DNA of 62,565 nt from a bacterium (lineage in GTDB: Bacteria; Acidobacteriota; Terriglobia; Terriglobales; Acidobacteriaceae), in the NCBI GenBank assembly GCA_026225095.1, contig JAMFSC010000040.1, positions 1 through 62,565 on the forward strand, written 5' to 3'. The notes beneath the pieces were generated by a model. It searched no databases and was not told where the DNA came from. It worked only from the letters and a program-made list of their open reading frames with translations. This document shows positions 17,184 to 25,998 of the stretch, piece by piece. Both the position numbers and the translations under genes were made by a program. Every line of letters starts with the position of its first letter. The first letter of the stretch is position 1.

Positions 17184-17603
17184 CTATGCCAGCGCCAGGA
17201 CGATCGCTCCCGCTGCGATGAGGATGCCGCCGACCGCCTTGGCGAGGGTAAGACGCTCGCCCAGAAACAGCGCCGCAAACACGATGACCAGAACCACGCT
17301 CAGCTTGTCGACCGGCGCGACCTTCGATGCCTGTCCCATCTGCAGCGCACGGAAGTAGCAGAGCCATGACAGCCCCGTGCATATTCCGGAGAGCACAAGA
17401 AAGACCCAACTCCGGCGCCCGATTGCGAAAAGCCCGGTGTGCTTTTCGAGCCCGATGGCGATCGCCCAGGTGAAGATCAGGATGACGGAGGTGCGAATTG
17501 CGGTGGCAAGATTCGAATCGACGCCCTCGACGCCCACCTTCGCCAGTACCGCTGTGCCCGCCGCAAAGACTGCTGACAAGATCGCCCAGAAGATCCAACT
17601 CAT
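17184..17603 (-). CDS. half-size EamA/DMT family transporter
   Basis: Small membrane protein of 139 aa with five hydrophobic segments: one EamA unit of the drug/metabolite transporter superfamily, where most members have two. ILSAVFAAGTAVLAKVG, LSWLCYFRALQMGQASKVAPVDKLS and FLGERLTLAKAVGG are the characteristic stretches. Half-size members must work as dimers, as EmrE does in a sister family. The start at 17603 has GAGG three bases upstream. It lies 78 bp ahead of the tmRNA gene on the same strand and is divergent from the esterase gene to its right. Confidence 0.85.
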   Translation of the reverse strand: MSWIFWAILSAVFAAGTAVLAKVGVEGVDSNLATAIRTSVILIFTWAIAIGLEKHTGLFAIGRRSWVFLVLSGICTGLSWLCYFRALQMGQASKVAPVDKLSVVLVIVFAALFLGERLTLAKAVGGILIAAGAIVLALA

Positions 17604-17661
17604 AGCCTCAGCATAACTCCGTGGCTTGACGTGCGCTCCGCATCCAAGTCAAGCTTGCACC

Positions 17662-18579
17662 ATGTCCCGCTGCCTCCCTCGCCGTTGTTTGCCCATTTTG
17701 CCGATGTTCTTCGCCTTTGCCGTTCTCCTTGGTGGCAATGGGTTCGCCCAGGAACCCGCGAAGTCCGCTCCGATGGAAGGCTCCACCACCGATCCCGCGG
17801 CTCATGCAAAGATTGGCCTCAAGCTACCGGCGAATCCTAAGCTTCCTACGCTCTTCCTGGTTGGCGATTCGACCGTGCGCAATGGGCACGCCGACGGTGC
17901 GGGAGGTCAATGGGGCTGGGGTGAACCTATTGTCGATCTGTTCGATACGGCATGGATCAACGTCGATAATCGGGCCATCGGTGGCCGCAGCAGCCGGTCC
18001 TACATGATGGAGGAGCAGTGGGCGGAGACCCTCGCGTTGGTGAAACCCGGTGACTTCATCCTCTTCCAGTGGGGGCACAACGACGACGGTCCGCTCGATG
18101 ACCCCGCTCGAGCCCGGGGAACCATTCATGGTATTGGAGACGAGACCAAAGAGGTAGATAACCCGATCCTCAAGATCCACGAGACCGTCCACACCTATGG
18201 CTGGTATCTGCGCAAATACGTGGTTGACACCATCGCCGCCGGCGGGACGCCGATCCTGTGCTCGCCGATTCCACGAAAGACGTGGATGGACGGCAAGGTT
18301 GTTCGCAACGAAGATACGTACGGTGGTTGGGCTCGCTCCATCGCCGTGCAGCAACATGTCGCGTTCATCGACCTGAACGAGATCATCGCCCGCCAGTACG
18401 ACGCGCTAGGACAGGCGGCGGTCGAACCGCTCTTTGCGGATCCTCACACCCACACCAGCCGAGCCGGCGCCGAACTCAACGCGGCAGCGGTCGTCACCGG
18501 GCTGAAGTCTCTTCCGAACGACCCCCTGGCTCCGTTCTTTTCTGTGAAGGGCAAGGTGATCCCGGCTTACAGGCCCTGA
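17662..18579 (+). CDS. secreted SGNH hydrolase, rhamnogalacturonan acetylesterase-like
   Basis: Probable pectin-side-chain deacetylase of 305 aa with a signal peptide (FFAFAVLLGGNGFAQ). The SGNH blocks are clear: FLVGDSTV with nucleophile Ser70, a Gly in the ND-x-AIGGRSSRS segment, QWGHNDDG (block III Asn) and DPHTHTSRAGAELNA, holding the catalytic Asp-His pair. This layout is that of carbohydrate esterase family 12. The ATG at 17662 begins the signal peptide; the in-frame ATG at 17626 would add twelve residues in front. It fits the plant-polymer-degrading character suggested by the esterase at the window start. Confidence 0.87.
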   Translation: MSRCLPRRCLPILPMFFAFAVLLGGNGFAQEPAKSAPMEGSTTDPAAHAKIGLKLPANPKLPTLFLVGDSTVRNGHADGAGGQWGWGEPIVDLFDTAWINVDNRAIGGRSSRSYMMEEQWAETLALVKPGDFILFQWGHNDDGPLDDPARARGTIHGIGDETKEVDNPILKIHETVHTYGWYLRKYVVDTIAAGGTPILCSPIPRKTWMDGKVVRNEDTYGGWARSIAVQQHVAFIDLNEIIARQYDALGQAAVEPLFADPHTHTSRAGAELNAAAVVTGLKSLPNDPLAPFFSVKGKVIPAYRP

Positions 18580-18603
18580 GCATTCAGCAAGAGAGGAGGA
18601 TCC

Positions 18604-19059
18604 CTAGAGAGTCGCCTTCTCGAGGTCGACGCTCATCCATTCGCCCTTCTCGATCCCGGCCCGAATCTGTGCGGGTGTCTTACCCTTCCTGGTCTGCTGG
18701 TAGCTGTACACAGCCTCCCGCATGCAGGTGGAGCAGGCCGCTCCGTGGGTGCCTTCAAAGCAGCTATGCAGGCTGTTGTGGCCCATCTCCCGATCGCACC
18801 GGCAATAGCAGGGCTGCTGGTGGAGTACCGCCGGAATCTTTGCGGCCATCTTGTACACGATCACCTGGTACGGATGGGTGAAATAGGGTCCAGTCAACTG
18901 GTTTCCGCTCATCATCGGAGGCAGTGCCCTGGCCGGGGCGAGCGCGTTGTAAGCTGGAACATCGTCCGCCGGGTTCGCCCACTGAGCCGCGGCGCCAAGC
19001 GTCATCAGCCCAACGACAGCACACCCCGCGATCCGCTTCCACACTGAGGCTTGCATCAT
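18604..19059 (-). CDS. secreted PCYCGC-motif protein
   Basis: Protein of about 151 aa with a signal peptide (IAGCAVVGLMTLGAAAQ). The core reads QQPCYCRCDREMGH, then LHSCFEGTHGAACSTC. The PCYC(G/R)C motif plus a second CxxC-type pair and two His residues suggest metal or redox function, but the family has no defined role. The first Met of four candidates (19068, 19065, 19059, 19056) overlaps the AGGA ribosome site, so 19059, eight bases after it, is preferred. Convergent with the acetylesterase gene; the gap is only 24 bp. Confidence 0.75.
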   Translation of the reverse strand: MMQASVWKRIAGCAVVGLMTLGAAAQWANPADDVPAYNALAPARALPPMMSGNQLTGPYFTHPYQVIVYKMAAKIPAVLHQQPCYCRCDREMGHNSLHSCFEGTHGAACSTCMREAVYSYQQTRKGKTPAQIRAGIEKGEWMSVDLEKATL

Positions 19060-19126
19060 ACCCATCATCCTAAACGCTCCGCTTCATGACTTTGCAATAG
19101 ACTCGCAGGTTTGACGCCTCACAGGC

Positions 19127-19163
19127 AAAAAAAGGCGGCATGAACGGTAAATTGTTCATGCCG
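19127..19163 (-). terminator. rho-independent terminator
   Basis: CGGCATGAAC, an 8-base loop and GTTCATGCCG on the minus strand, directly followed by CC and T7. One of the best intrinsic terminators in the window; it only works for minus-strand transcription. Confidence 0.85.
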
Positions 19164-19252
19164 GGAGGCCAGTGACGCAACTTGTATCGATCGGACCGCC
19201 GGACTCAGGTGCCGTTCGAGAATCTCTCGGAACACAAGCTACATGTTCCTGT
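19127..19252 (-). ncRNA. candidate small RNA with intrinsic terminator
   Basis: On the minus strand an extended -10 box, TGCTATTCT (hexamer at 19264-19259), precedes about 125 bp without coding sense. The predicted transcript can form GGAACA/TGTTCC and CGAGA/TCTCG hairpins and ends in a strong terminator: a 10-bp stem at 19154-19163 and 19136-19145, followed by seven T residues (19133-19127). No good -35 box is visible. It might instead be the end of a long 3' untranslated region of the pterin dehydratase transcript. Confidence 0.5.
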
Positions 19253-19538
19253 AGGAAAAGAATAGCACATATCCTCTATCTCATAGAATTCTTCCAGAAA
19301 AAATTGTATGGCGGGTTCATCCATCCTTCCAGCGGATCCCCGGTGGCTCGGAAGATGATCGGAAGCGCTATCTGGATTGGGCTGCGCGTGTGGAAAAGAC
19401 CGAGGGTGAGAGCGGAAGCCATTGAATTCTTAGAGGTTATCGGTAATCCCCGTGGTTCGTGCTGCGAGGTTTCGGCGAGCCCGCCATCCGTCGTCCCCTG
19501 GCTTGCTCTGGGTTTAGAAGATGGAGTCTGCGTCTTAG

Positions 19539-19841
19539 CTAAATGGTTTTATGGATATTGCGGGAAGTCTCTTCATCGATACTGCACGCCAGAGCCTCAT
19601 CCCGACGCGTCAGGCCCCCGGAATCATGTGAGATCAGAGCGAGCCGCACGCGATTGTAGCGGATGTCGATATCGGGATGATGATTGAGTTGCTCTGCGAT
19701 GGTGGCGACCTGATTGACGAAGACCATCGCTTCGGTGAAGGTGGGGAATACCCAATCCCGCACAAGCATGTCACCGTCGAGCTTCCATTCCGGAAGCCTT
19801 TCGAGCATCGTCTGGATCTCATCCGCGGAGAGTTTCTTCAT
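19539..19841 (-). CDS. 4a-hydroxytetrahydrobiopterin dehydratase (pterin carbinolamine dehydratase)
   Basis: Small cytoplasmic enzyme of 100 aa that dehydrates pterin-4a-carbinolamine, recycling the cofactor of aromatic amino-acid hydroxylases; some bacterial members serve other pterin or molybdopterin needs. The family motif appears as EQLNHHPDIDIRYNRV, with the catalytic HHP, and continues to ISHDSGGLTRRDEALA, with its His, Thr and Asp. The ATG at 19841 lies six bases after AGGGGG; the one two codons earlier is on top of it. No phenylalanine hydroxylase gene is nearby. It is 54 bp downstream of the HD-GYP gene and may share its transcript. Confidence 0.92.
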   Translation of the reverse strand: MKKLSADEIQTMLERLPEWKLDGDMLVRDWVFPTFTEAMVFVNQVATIAEQLNHHPDIDIRYNRVRLALISHDSGGLTRRDEALACSIDEETSRNIHKTI

Positions 19842-19895
19842 GCGCATCCCCCTGGTTACCAGCAGGAGCGCGACGTCGCACTGGGCGAGCCGCTC

Positions 19896-21050
19896 TCATG
19901 CCTCCGGGGATATGCTACACGCGGCTGCTCTGGATGCGATGGACCAGACCGCCTGGGGGAGCGGGCGGCAGAGCGTTCGGGCCACCGTCGAGTGGGTCTG
20001 GCGGCTGACCTCCAACCGCAGTTCAGCCCACAGCTCCAACGGGATAGACAGGAAGATTCGCACGATCCCAGGGTCGAACTGGCTGCCGGAGCAGAGGATG
20101 ATCTCTGCCTGCGCAACCGCGAAGCTCTCGCCCTTGCGATAGGGCCGGTCGGAGGTGATCGCGTCCAGCGTATCCGCGATGGCGAAGATCCTTGCCCCGA
20201 GGGGGATCTCCTCGCCACGCAGGCCCCGCGGATAGCCGCTTCCGTCAAACTTCTCCTGGTGCGACAACACGATCTCGGCCGCATCGCGCAGGAATGGGAT
20301 TTTGCGCACCATCTCGTATCCGCGCTCGCAGTGTTCGCGCATGATCGCCATCTCTGCCGGGTCCAGCTTTCCCGGCTTGAGAAGAATGGCGTCCGGCGTA
20401 GCGATCTTGCCGATATCGTGCAGAAAGGCTCCGCGCGAGATCAGCTTCAGCTCTTCGGAATTCAAGCCCATCGCCCGCGCCAGCGCGATCGTGTAAGCGG
20501 TCACGCGGCGCGAGTGGCCTTCGGTCTCCGCGTCGCGCAGATCGAGCGCGTCGCCCATCGCCTCGAGCGTGATGTCGTAGCTCTGCTCGAGATCCTGCAT
20601 GGTCTCGCGCAGACGAGCGGTGCGCGCCTGGACTACCTCTTCGAGGCTCTGACGATAGCGCGCTGCCTGCTTTCGCACCCTTCCATGCTCGACCGCGCGT
20701 CGAACCACGTTTTCCAGTTGGGAGCGCTCAAACGGCTTCAGCAGATAGTCGATCGCGCCGCGTCGGAATGCGTTGGTCGCCACGTGGATATCGTGGACGG
20801 CCGTGAACATGACCATCGGGGTATCGGGAAACTCTTCGCACACCTGGTCGAGCAACATCAGACCGTCCGTCCCAGGCATCATCACGTCCGAAAGGACAAG
20901 GTCGAAATCAGAGTCTTCTTTCAGGGTGGCTAACGCCTCCTGGGCGCTCGCGGCCATGGTGACGTCATAGCCGGACCTGCCCAATAGAGCTGCCACCACG
21001 CCTCGCACCGATTCTTCGTCGTCCACTACCAGAATTCGCTGATGCAGCAT
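19896..21050 (-). CDS. response regulator with HD-GYP domain
   Basis: Two-component output protein of 384 aa. The receiver domain occupies residues 1-120, with the acidic pair Asp10/Asp11, the phosphoacceptor Asp55 in LSDVMMPG and Lys105 in LLKPFE. After a coiled linker (RQSLEEVVQARTARLRETMQDLEQ) comes an HD-GYP domain with HSRRV, the metal pair in FLHDIGK, and HQEKFDGSGYP. Intact HD and GYP motifs suggest active hydrolysis of cyclic di-GMP. It resembles RpfG. No cognate histidine kinase is adjacent, so it is an orphan regulator. The last 50 residues are a poorly conserved tail. Confidence 0.92.
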   Translation of the reverse strand: MLHQRILVVDDEESVRGVVAALLGRSGYDVTMAASAQEALATLKEDSDFDLVLSDVMMPGTDGLMLLDQVCEEFPDTPMVMFTAVHDIHVATNAFRRGAIDYLLKPFERSQLENVVRRAVEHGRVRKQAARYRQSLEEVVQARTARLRETMQDLEQSYDITLEAMGDALDLRDAETEGHSRRVTAYTIALARAMGLNSEELKLISRGAFLHDIGKIATPDAILLKPGKLDPAEMAIMREHCERGYEMVRKIPFLRDAAEIVLSHQEKFDGSGYPRGLRGEEIPLGARIFAIADTLDAITSDRPYRKGESFAVAQAEIILCSGSQFDPGIVRIFLSIPLELWAELRLEVSRQTHSTVARTLCRPLPQAVWSIASRAAACSISPEA

Positions 21051-21150
21051 CCACAGTCTCCCGCGCCGCTTCGCCCGGGTAGATCCTCCGAGGCAAGAGA
21101 CGGCTCCTCTACCCTATCGGCGCGGGACAAGACCGCATGAGCGACGCTGG

Positions 21151-22575
21151 CTAGGTCCTCTGACCGCCGGTGCGTGCCGCCTTGCGTTTGGCCACCCAAT
21201 CCGGCTTGGTCACCTGGCGAGCCCGCCCAAACGCCAGGGCGCCTTCGGGAACAGCCTCCGTGATGCACGATCCCGCCGCTACATAGGCTCCAACGCCCAC
21301 CTCGACCGGAGCCACCAGCGTCGAATCCGAACCGATAAACGCGCCGTCGCCGATCACCGTGGTGTGCTTCATGACCCCGTCATAGTTGCACGTAATGACT
21401 CCCGCGCCTATGTTCACGCCCGCGCCGATGATGGCGTCGCCCAGGTAGGTCAGGTGGTTGGCCTTCGAGCCCCTGCCCAGCGTCATCTTCTTGGTCTCGC
21501 AGAAGTTGCCCACATGCGCCTGCTCGCCGATCCGGCTCTCCGGCCGCAGATGTGCGTACGGCCCCAGGATGGCGCCATCGCCGACCTCGGCGCCATCCAA
21601 AATGCAGCCGTTCCGCACCATCACTCCATCGCCGAGCACCGAGCCCTGCACCACGGAGTACGAACGGATCCGGCACTCCGTCCCCACTCGCGTGTCCCCA
21701 AGCAACTGGACATAGGGTTCAATGACCGTGTCCGCGCCGACCTCCACCTGCGCGTCAATCACACAGGTCTCGGGCCGAAAGATGGTCACGCCCCGCGCCA
21801 TCAGGCGGCGTGCCGTGGCCAGTCGCATCGCGGCGTCCAGGTGCATCATCTCGGCGATCGTGTTTGCGCCAAGTACTTCATCGACGCTGTCCGCGCGCGT
21901 CGCGACCACGCGTTCGCCATCCTCCACCAGCATGGCTGCGATGTCCGTCAGGTAAAACTCGCCATGCGCATTATTGGTCGAAAGGGAATCGAGCTTGCTG
22001 AAGAGCTTCGCGGTGTCGAAGCAGTAGATACCCGAGTTGATCTCCGGAGCGTCGAGTTGCTCGGGCCGCAGCGACTTCTGTTCCACGATCGCCATGACCT
22101 CGGGGCCATCGGGAGCGATCCGCAGCACACGCCCGTAACCGGTCGGATCGGGTGGGGTCGCCGTTAGGATCGTCATCGCGGCGTGTTCCCGCAGATGCTC
22201 CTCGCAGATGGCGCGAATCGTCTCTGGCCGGATCAGCGGAACGTCTCCGCTCAGGACCAGCAGATGCTTTGGAATCGGCATGCTGCCGAGGCCAAACCAC
22301 GCCTTGACCATCTGCAGGGCATGTCCGGTGCCCCGCTGCTCGGCCTGCATGACGAAACCGACTCCGGTCCCCTCGACCGCGCGTTGCACCCGCTCCGCCT
22401 CATGCCCGACGATGCAGTAGATTCGTTCGGCGGGAACTACCGTCTTTGCCGCCGCGATCACATGCAGCAACAGCGCCTGCCCGCCGATCTCATGCAGAAC
22501 CTTCGGCCGCTTACTCTTCAGCCGCGTCCCTTTGCCCGCTGCCATGATTGCAATCGCAAAATCCGCCAGATCCAT
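21151..22575 (-). CDS. glmU: bifunctional UDP-GlcNAc pyrophosphorylase / glucosamine-1-phosphate acetyltransferase
   Basis: Makes UDP-N-acetylglucosamine for peptidoglycan and lipopolysaccharide; 474 aa, cytoplasmic. The N-terminal uridyltransferase has IMAAGKGTRLKSKRPKVLHE (nucleotide-binding loop), QAEQRGTGHA and LSGDVPLI. The C-terminal half is a left-handed beta helix of hexapeptide repeats (VEVGADTVIEPYV, AEVGDGAILGPYAHLRP) with the acetyltransferase residues in GNFCETKKM, NHLTYLGD and ITCNYDG. Start at 22575 with AGGAG six bases upstream; an earlier in-frame ATG adds ten unrelated residues. Transcribed alone, after the terminator of the M16 operon. Confidence 0.95.
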   Translation of the reverse strand: MDLADFAIAIMAAGKGTRLKSKRPKVLHEIGGQALLLHVIAAAKTVVPAERIYCIVGHEAERVQRAVEGTGVGFVMQAEQRGTGHALQMVKAWFGLGSMPIPKHLLVLSGDVPLIRPETIRAICEEHLREHAAMTILTATPPDPTGYGRVLRIAPDGPEVMAIVEQKSLRPEQLDAPEINSGIYCFDTAKLFSKLDSLSTNNAHGEFYLTDIAAMLVEDGERVVATRADSVDEVLGANTIAEMMHLDAAMRLATARRLMARGVTIFRPETCVIDAQVEVGADTVIEPYVQLLGDTRVGTECRIRSYSVVQGSVLGDGVMVRNGCILDGAEVGDGAILGPYAHLRPESRIGEQAHVGNFCETKKMTLGRGSKANHLTYLGDAIIGAGVNIGAGVITCNYDGVMKHTTVIGDGAFIGSDSTLVAPVEVGVGAYVAAGSCITEAVPEGALAFGRARQVTKPDWVAKRKAARTGGQRT

Positions 22576-22691
22576 CGTTACTCCTGTCACCCAATATCTT
22601 CGCACGCATGGATTGGCAGGGAATTACGCCTATCAATCTGGAGGCTCGGATGGACACTGGGTGACGATCATCTCTTCGTTCCAGTCCAAGG

Positions 22692-22722
22692 AAAAGGGGG
22701 CAGGGAAGTCTCTCCCCGCCCC
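22692..22722 (-). terminator. terminator of the M16 protease operon
   Basis: On the minus strand GGGGCGGGGA (22722-22713) pairs with TCCCTGCCCC (22706-22697), with one G-T pair, followed by CTTTTCC. It lies 24 bp after the stop of the second M16 gene. Confidence 0.7.
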
Positions 22723-22745
22723 GCTCTTCCAGTTCGTGTTTCTCG

Positions 22746-24242
22746 CTACTGCTGGATTGCCCTCGCTCCGGCGGGAGGAGGAGGAATCGTGATATCGACG
22801 TTCTTGACCATTCCCAATCCCGACAGCGGACTCGTGAACTCCTTGCCATTTCCGACCACGACGATCGCCAGCTTCGACGCGTCGATGTACTTGTTGGCCA
22901 CCCTCGTCACATCCTCTGCCGTCACCTTCTCGATGCCCGTCTTGTACTTTTCGAGAAAGTCCGAAGGATAGCCGTAGAGCGCCAGCGTCACCTGCTCGGC
23001 CAGCGTCTTGTCGGGTGAGTCATAGTGGAAGATGAACGAGTTCAGCACCTGGTCCTTGGCGTTCTTCAGCTCCGTCGCGGTCGGTGGAACCGTCTTCAGC
23101 CGGCCTATCTCGTCGAGCATCGCCCTCGCCGCGGCCACGGTGCTTGCGCTCTTGGTAGCAGCGTCCACCATGAAGAGACCGGGGTGATCGTACGACGCGC
23201 CGAAGCTTCCGCTCACACCATACGCCAGGCCAAGTTTGGTGCGAACCGTCTGGAAGACGCGGGAGCCGAAGCCACCTGAAAAGATCTCATTCATCACGCT
23301 CAGCGCGTAGTAGTCCGGATTCCGTCGATCCGTCCCAAGCCCGACCAGGATCACGTTCGACTGGTCGACATCGGTCTTATCGACGAAGTAAACGCCCGGC
23401 TTCGGAGCCGGAAACCTGTCGTCGAGAGCTGGAATGTCAGCGCCCCGCCGCATTGATGAGAACGCCGCGCGCAGCTTCGCCTCCATCTTGGCCGAGTCGA
23501 AGTCGCCCTCGAGCGACACGATCATCCCGTTCGGAACCACGGTCCGGTCATGCCAGGCCGTCAGGTCGCCGAGCGAGACCGCCTCGACGGTTGCATATTC
23601 TGTATGCCGTCCGTAAGGATTCTCCGGACCGTAGGCAAGCTCGACCGCCTCCCGGCTGGCGATATCGCTCGCGTCGTCGTTCCGGCGTGCGATACCGGCC
23701 TCCATCTGCCGCTTGGCCAGCGCGAGTTTGTCTGCCTTGAACGCGGGATGCTGCAGAAGATCGAGCGTCGAGGCAAAGACGCCGTCGAAGTCTTCCTTGA
23801 GGCTCGACCACCGGACCGACGTCGTCGCCGACCCTCCACTCGTCTCCAGGCGAGCGGCCTTCTGCGCCAGCTGCTCGTCGAGCGCATCTCCCGAGATCGT
23901 CGACGTCCCACTGGTTCGCCACGTCTGCCCATACAGCGAAACCAATCCCACCTTCGCCGCCGGTTCGTCGCGGCTTCCGCCCTTGATCAGGATCGACCCG
24001 TCCACGAATGGAAGCTCATGATCCTCCTGCAGAAAGATCGTAAGCCCGTTCTCGAGTACGATCTTCTTCGGCTGCGGGGGCTTGAAGTCATGCAGCGGAG
24101 GAATGGGAATCTTCTTCCAGGGTTCGGCCGCCGCATTGTTAGCCGTCGCCTTCTGCGTGGTCGTGGCCTGAGCCCCGGCCATCAACGAGATTCCCACCAG
24201 CGCCGGCAGCAATAGTCCGGTGCGCAATCCGAAGTTCTTCAT
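22746..24242 (-). CDS. M16 family protein, non-catalytic partner
   Basis: Secreted protein of 498 aa with a signal peptide (MKNFGLRTGLLLPALVGISLMAGAQ broken after the hydrophobic run). It has both halves of the insulinase/processing-peptidase fold: VLENGLTIFLQEDHELPF, later FGSRVFQTVRTKLGLAYGVSG (the R..Y substrate motif of the C-terminal half). The zinc motif HxxEH is absent; the matching segment reads VSLYGQTWRT. This is the usual division of labour, in which an inactive subunit pairs with the active one encoded just upstream. A GTG at 24269 overlapping the preceding stop codon is an alternative start; the ATG at 24242 gives a better signal peptide. Confidence 0.88.
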   Translation of the reverse strand: MKNFGLRTGLLLPALVGISLMAGAQATTTQKATANNAAAEPWKKIPIPPLHDFKPPQPKKIVLENGLTIFLQEDHELPFVDGSILIKGGSRDEPAAKVGLVSLYGQTWRTSGTSTISGDALDEQLAQKAARLETSGGSATTSVRWSSLKEDFDGVFASTLDLLQHPAFKADKLALAKRQMEAGIARRNDDASDIASREAVELAYGPENPYGRHTEYATVEAVSLGDLTAWHDRTVVPNGMIVSLEGDFDSAKMEAKLRAAFSSMRRGADIPALDDRFPAPKPGVYFVDKTDVDQSNVILVGLGTDRRNPDYYALSVMNEIFSGGFGSRVFQTVRTKLGLAYGVSGSFGASYDHPGLFMVDAATKSASTVAAARAMLDEIGRLKTVPPTATELKNAKDQVLNSFIFHYDSPDKTLAEQVTLALYGYPSDFLEKYKTGIEKVTAEDVTRVANKYIDASKLAIVVVGNGKEFTSPLSGLGMVKNVDITIPPPPAGARAIQQ

Positions 24243-24265
24243 CCCAGGTCCAACTCCCACACCGT

Positions 24266-25873
24266 TCACTGTGCCGCTCCCGTCTGCTTAGCCGCTGGGT
24301 CTGCCGCGGGAGCCGTAAATTCAATTCGCCCTGTGGTCCGGTTGCTGGCCACGAAGATCTTGTTGGCCACACGCCGAATATCCGCCTTGGTCACCGCGTC
24401 GTCCTTTGCCTGTTCGCGGAACATGGCGCGCCAGTCCCCAAACCGTGTCTGGTACTCTGCCATCTCCTGCGCCAGCCCGGCGTTGTCGTCGAGTCCACGC
24501 AGGCGATCGACCTTCGAGCGGGTCCTGAACTTCTGAAGCTCGTCATCGGACACATCCTCCGTCTTCAAACGATCGAGCTCCTTGTGAATCGCGGTCTCGA
24601 CCTCATCCGCCGTATGTCCCGGCAGAGGCACCGCGTAGAACGCGAAGAGCCCGGGATATTTGTCCCCCGGAAACCCGCTGAATCCCTGCGCCTGCGCCGC
24701 GATCCGCTGATCTCGTACCAGGCTCCGGTAGAGCCGCGCCGTCCGGCCATTCGAAAAGATATCGGTAATCGCGTCGTAGACTGCGTCATCCGGATCCCGG
24801 TAGTCCGGCCGGTGGTATCCCTCGAGATAAAATGGCTGCGTCGCTTCCTTGATCACGACTGACTTTTCCGCCATCTGGGCTGGCTCAATGGTTGTCATCG
24901 CCTCCGGCTTCGGACCCGCGGGAATCTTGCTAAAGTACTTCTCCAGAACCGGCATCGTCGTCGCGGCGCTCACGTCACCGACCACTGCGATCACGATATT
25001 CGCGGGCACGTAGTACTTTTTGTGGAAGGCGTCCGCCTCCGTCGCGCTCACCTGGCTGATCTCGCTCTCCCAGCCCACTCCGCTCCGCCCATAGGGATGC
25101 GCCACATAAGCCGTCGCCAGAAGCTGCTCGACCAGCCGCCCGATCGGGGCCGAATCGATCCGCATCCGCCGCTCTTCCTGCACCACGTCGCGCTCTTTGT
25201 AGAACTCACGCTCCACCGGCTCGCCGATCCGCGTGCTCTCCATGTAAGCCCAGAGCTCCAGCCGGTTCGAGGGCATGCTCCAGAAATACTGCGTCGAGTC
25301 CTCCGCGGTCGAAGCATTCAGCCCCTCCGCGCCGTTCTGCTCGGCGATCTGCGGAAAGGCATTTGGAACCACGAACTCTTCCGCCGCCGCGACCGCATCG
25401 TCGAATACCTTCTTCAGATCCGTCAGCTTCTTCGCGTCCTGCCCCACGCGCTTGCGAAACTCCGCGTCATAGGCGGTGTAGGCGACTTCGACCTTCGCCA
25501 GCGCTACCTTTTCCGCCGGATAGTTCGTTGTGCCGATCTCCTTTGTCCCCTTGAACGCCATGTGCTCGAACATGTGCGCCAGACCGCTCGCACCCTGAGG
25601 GTCGTCGGCCGAGCCCGCATCCACCATGGTGAAGTAACTGAAGACTGGAGCCTCAGGCCGATTGCAGACGATCAGCGTCAGCCCATTCGGAAGCACCTCG
25701 ACCGTCGTGCGCTTCTCGAAGCTCGCCAGATCCTGCGCCCGCCCAGCCAGCGGGGCCGCGGCCAGCAGCACACCCAACATCCACCCGGCGGCAAGCCTGT
25801 TCAGCCTCGTTGCGGGAACCCGCGCATCGATGCGCGAGATCCGATCAAACCTTGAATAGAGCGTTTCGAACAA
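24266..25873 (-). CDS. M16 family zinc metalloprotease, catalytic subunit
   Basis: Secreted peptidase of 535 aa. The inverted zinc motif is intact: His100-Met-Phe-Glu103-His104 in GLAHMFEHMAFKGT, with the distal glutamate expected in the following helix about 75 residues on. The C-terminal half carries YRSLVRDQRIAAQAQGFSG. The start is a TTG at 25873: GGAGGA lies exactly five bases before it, and no ATG exists between the upstream lysozyme gene and the signal-like segment AAGWMLGVLLAAAPLAGRAQ. Longer in-frame readings extend into the lysozyme gene and look random. It forms an operon with the inactive partner downstream; together they probably degrade peptides in the periplasm. Confidence 0.9.
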   Translation of the reverse strand: MFETLYSRFDRISRIDARVPATRLNRLAAGWMLGVLLAAAPLAGRAQDLASFEKRTTVEVLPNGLTLIVCNRPEAPVFSYFTMVDAGSADDPQGASGLAHMFEHMAFKGTKEIGTTNYPAEKVALAKVEVAYTAYDAEFRKRVGQDAKKLTDLKKVFDDAVAAAEEFVVPNAFPQIAEQNGAEGLNASTAEDSTQYFWSMPSNRLELWAYMESTRIGEPVEREFYKERDVVQEERRMRIDSAPIGRLVEQLLATAYVAHPYGRSGVGWESEISQVSATEADAFHKKYYVPANIVIAVVGDVSAATTMPVLEKYFSKIPAGPKPEAMTTIEPAQMAEKSVVIKEATQPFYLEGYHRPDYRDPDDAVYDAITDIFSNGRTARLYRSLVRDQRIAAQAQGFSGFPGDKYPGLFAFYAVPLPGHTADEVETAIHKELDRLKTEDVSDDELQKFRTRSKVDRLRGLDDNAGLAQEMAEYQTRFGDWRAMFREQAKDDAVTKADIRRVANKIFVASNRTTGRIEFTAPAADPAAKQTGAAQ

Positions 25874-25998
25874 GAATTTCCTCCGAGCGGCGGTCAAGAA
25901 GACCCTCAGGCCATCTGATAACCATAACGGATCAGCGCCCGGAAGGTAAGCCGTCCCGCCGACGCAATCGCGCTCTACCGCCCGTCCAGGGGGCACGC

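Larger units (their letters stand above)
19069..19538. other. 470-bp gene-free stretch holding a candidate small RNA
   Basis: AT-richer than the neighbours. A plus-strand open frame of 171 codons begins inside it at 19172, but it runs into the pterin dehydratase gene, has no Shine-Dalgarno site and resembles no family, so it is not called. The left part, up to about 19252, contains the small-RNA candidate on the minus strand. I see nothing definite between about 19265 and 19538. Confidence 0.5.

Noticed and set aside
19172..19687. Possible 171-aa plus-strand gene
   Set aside because: No Shine-Dalgarno site, no known motif, and its end runs antisense through the pterin dehydratase gene.
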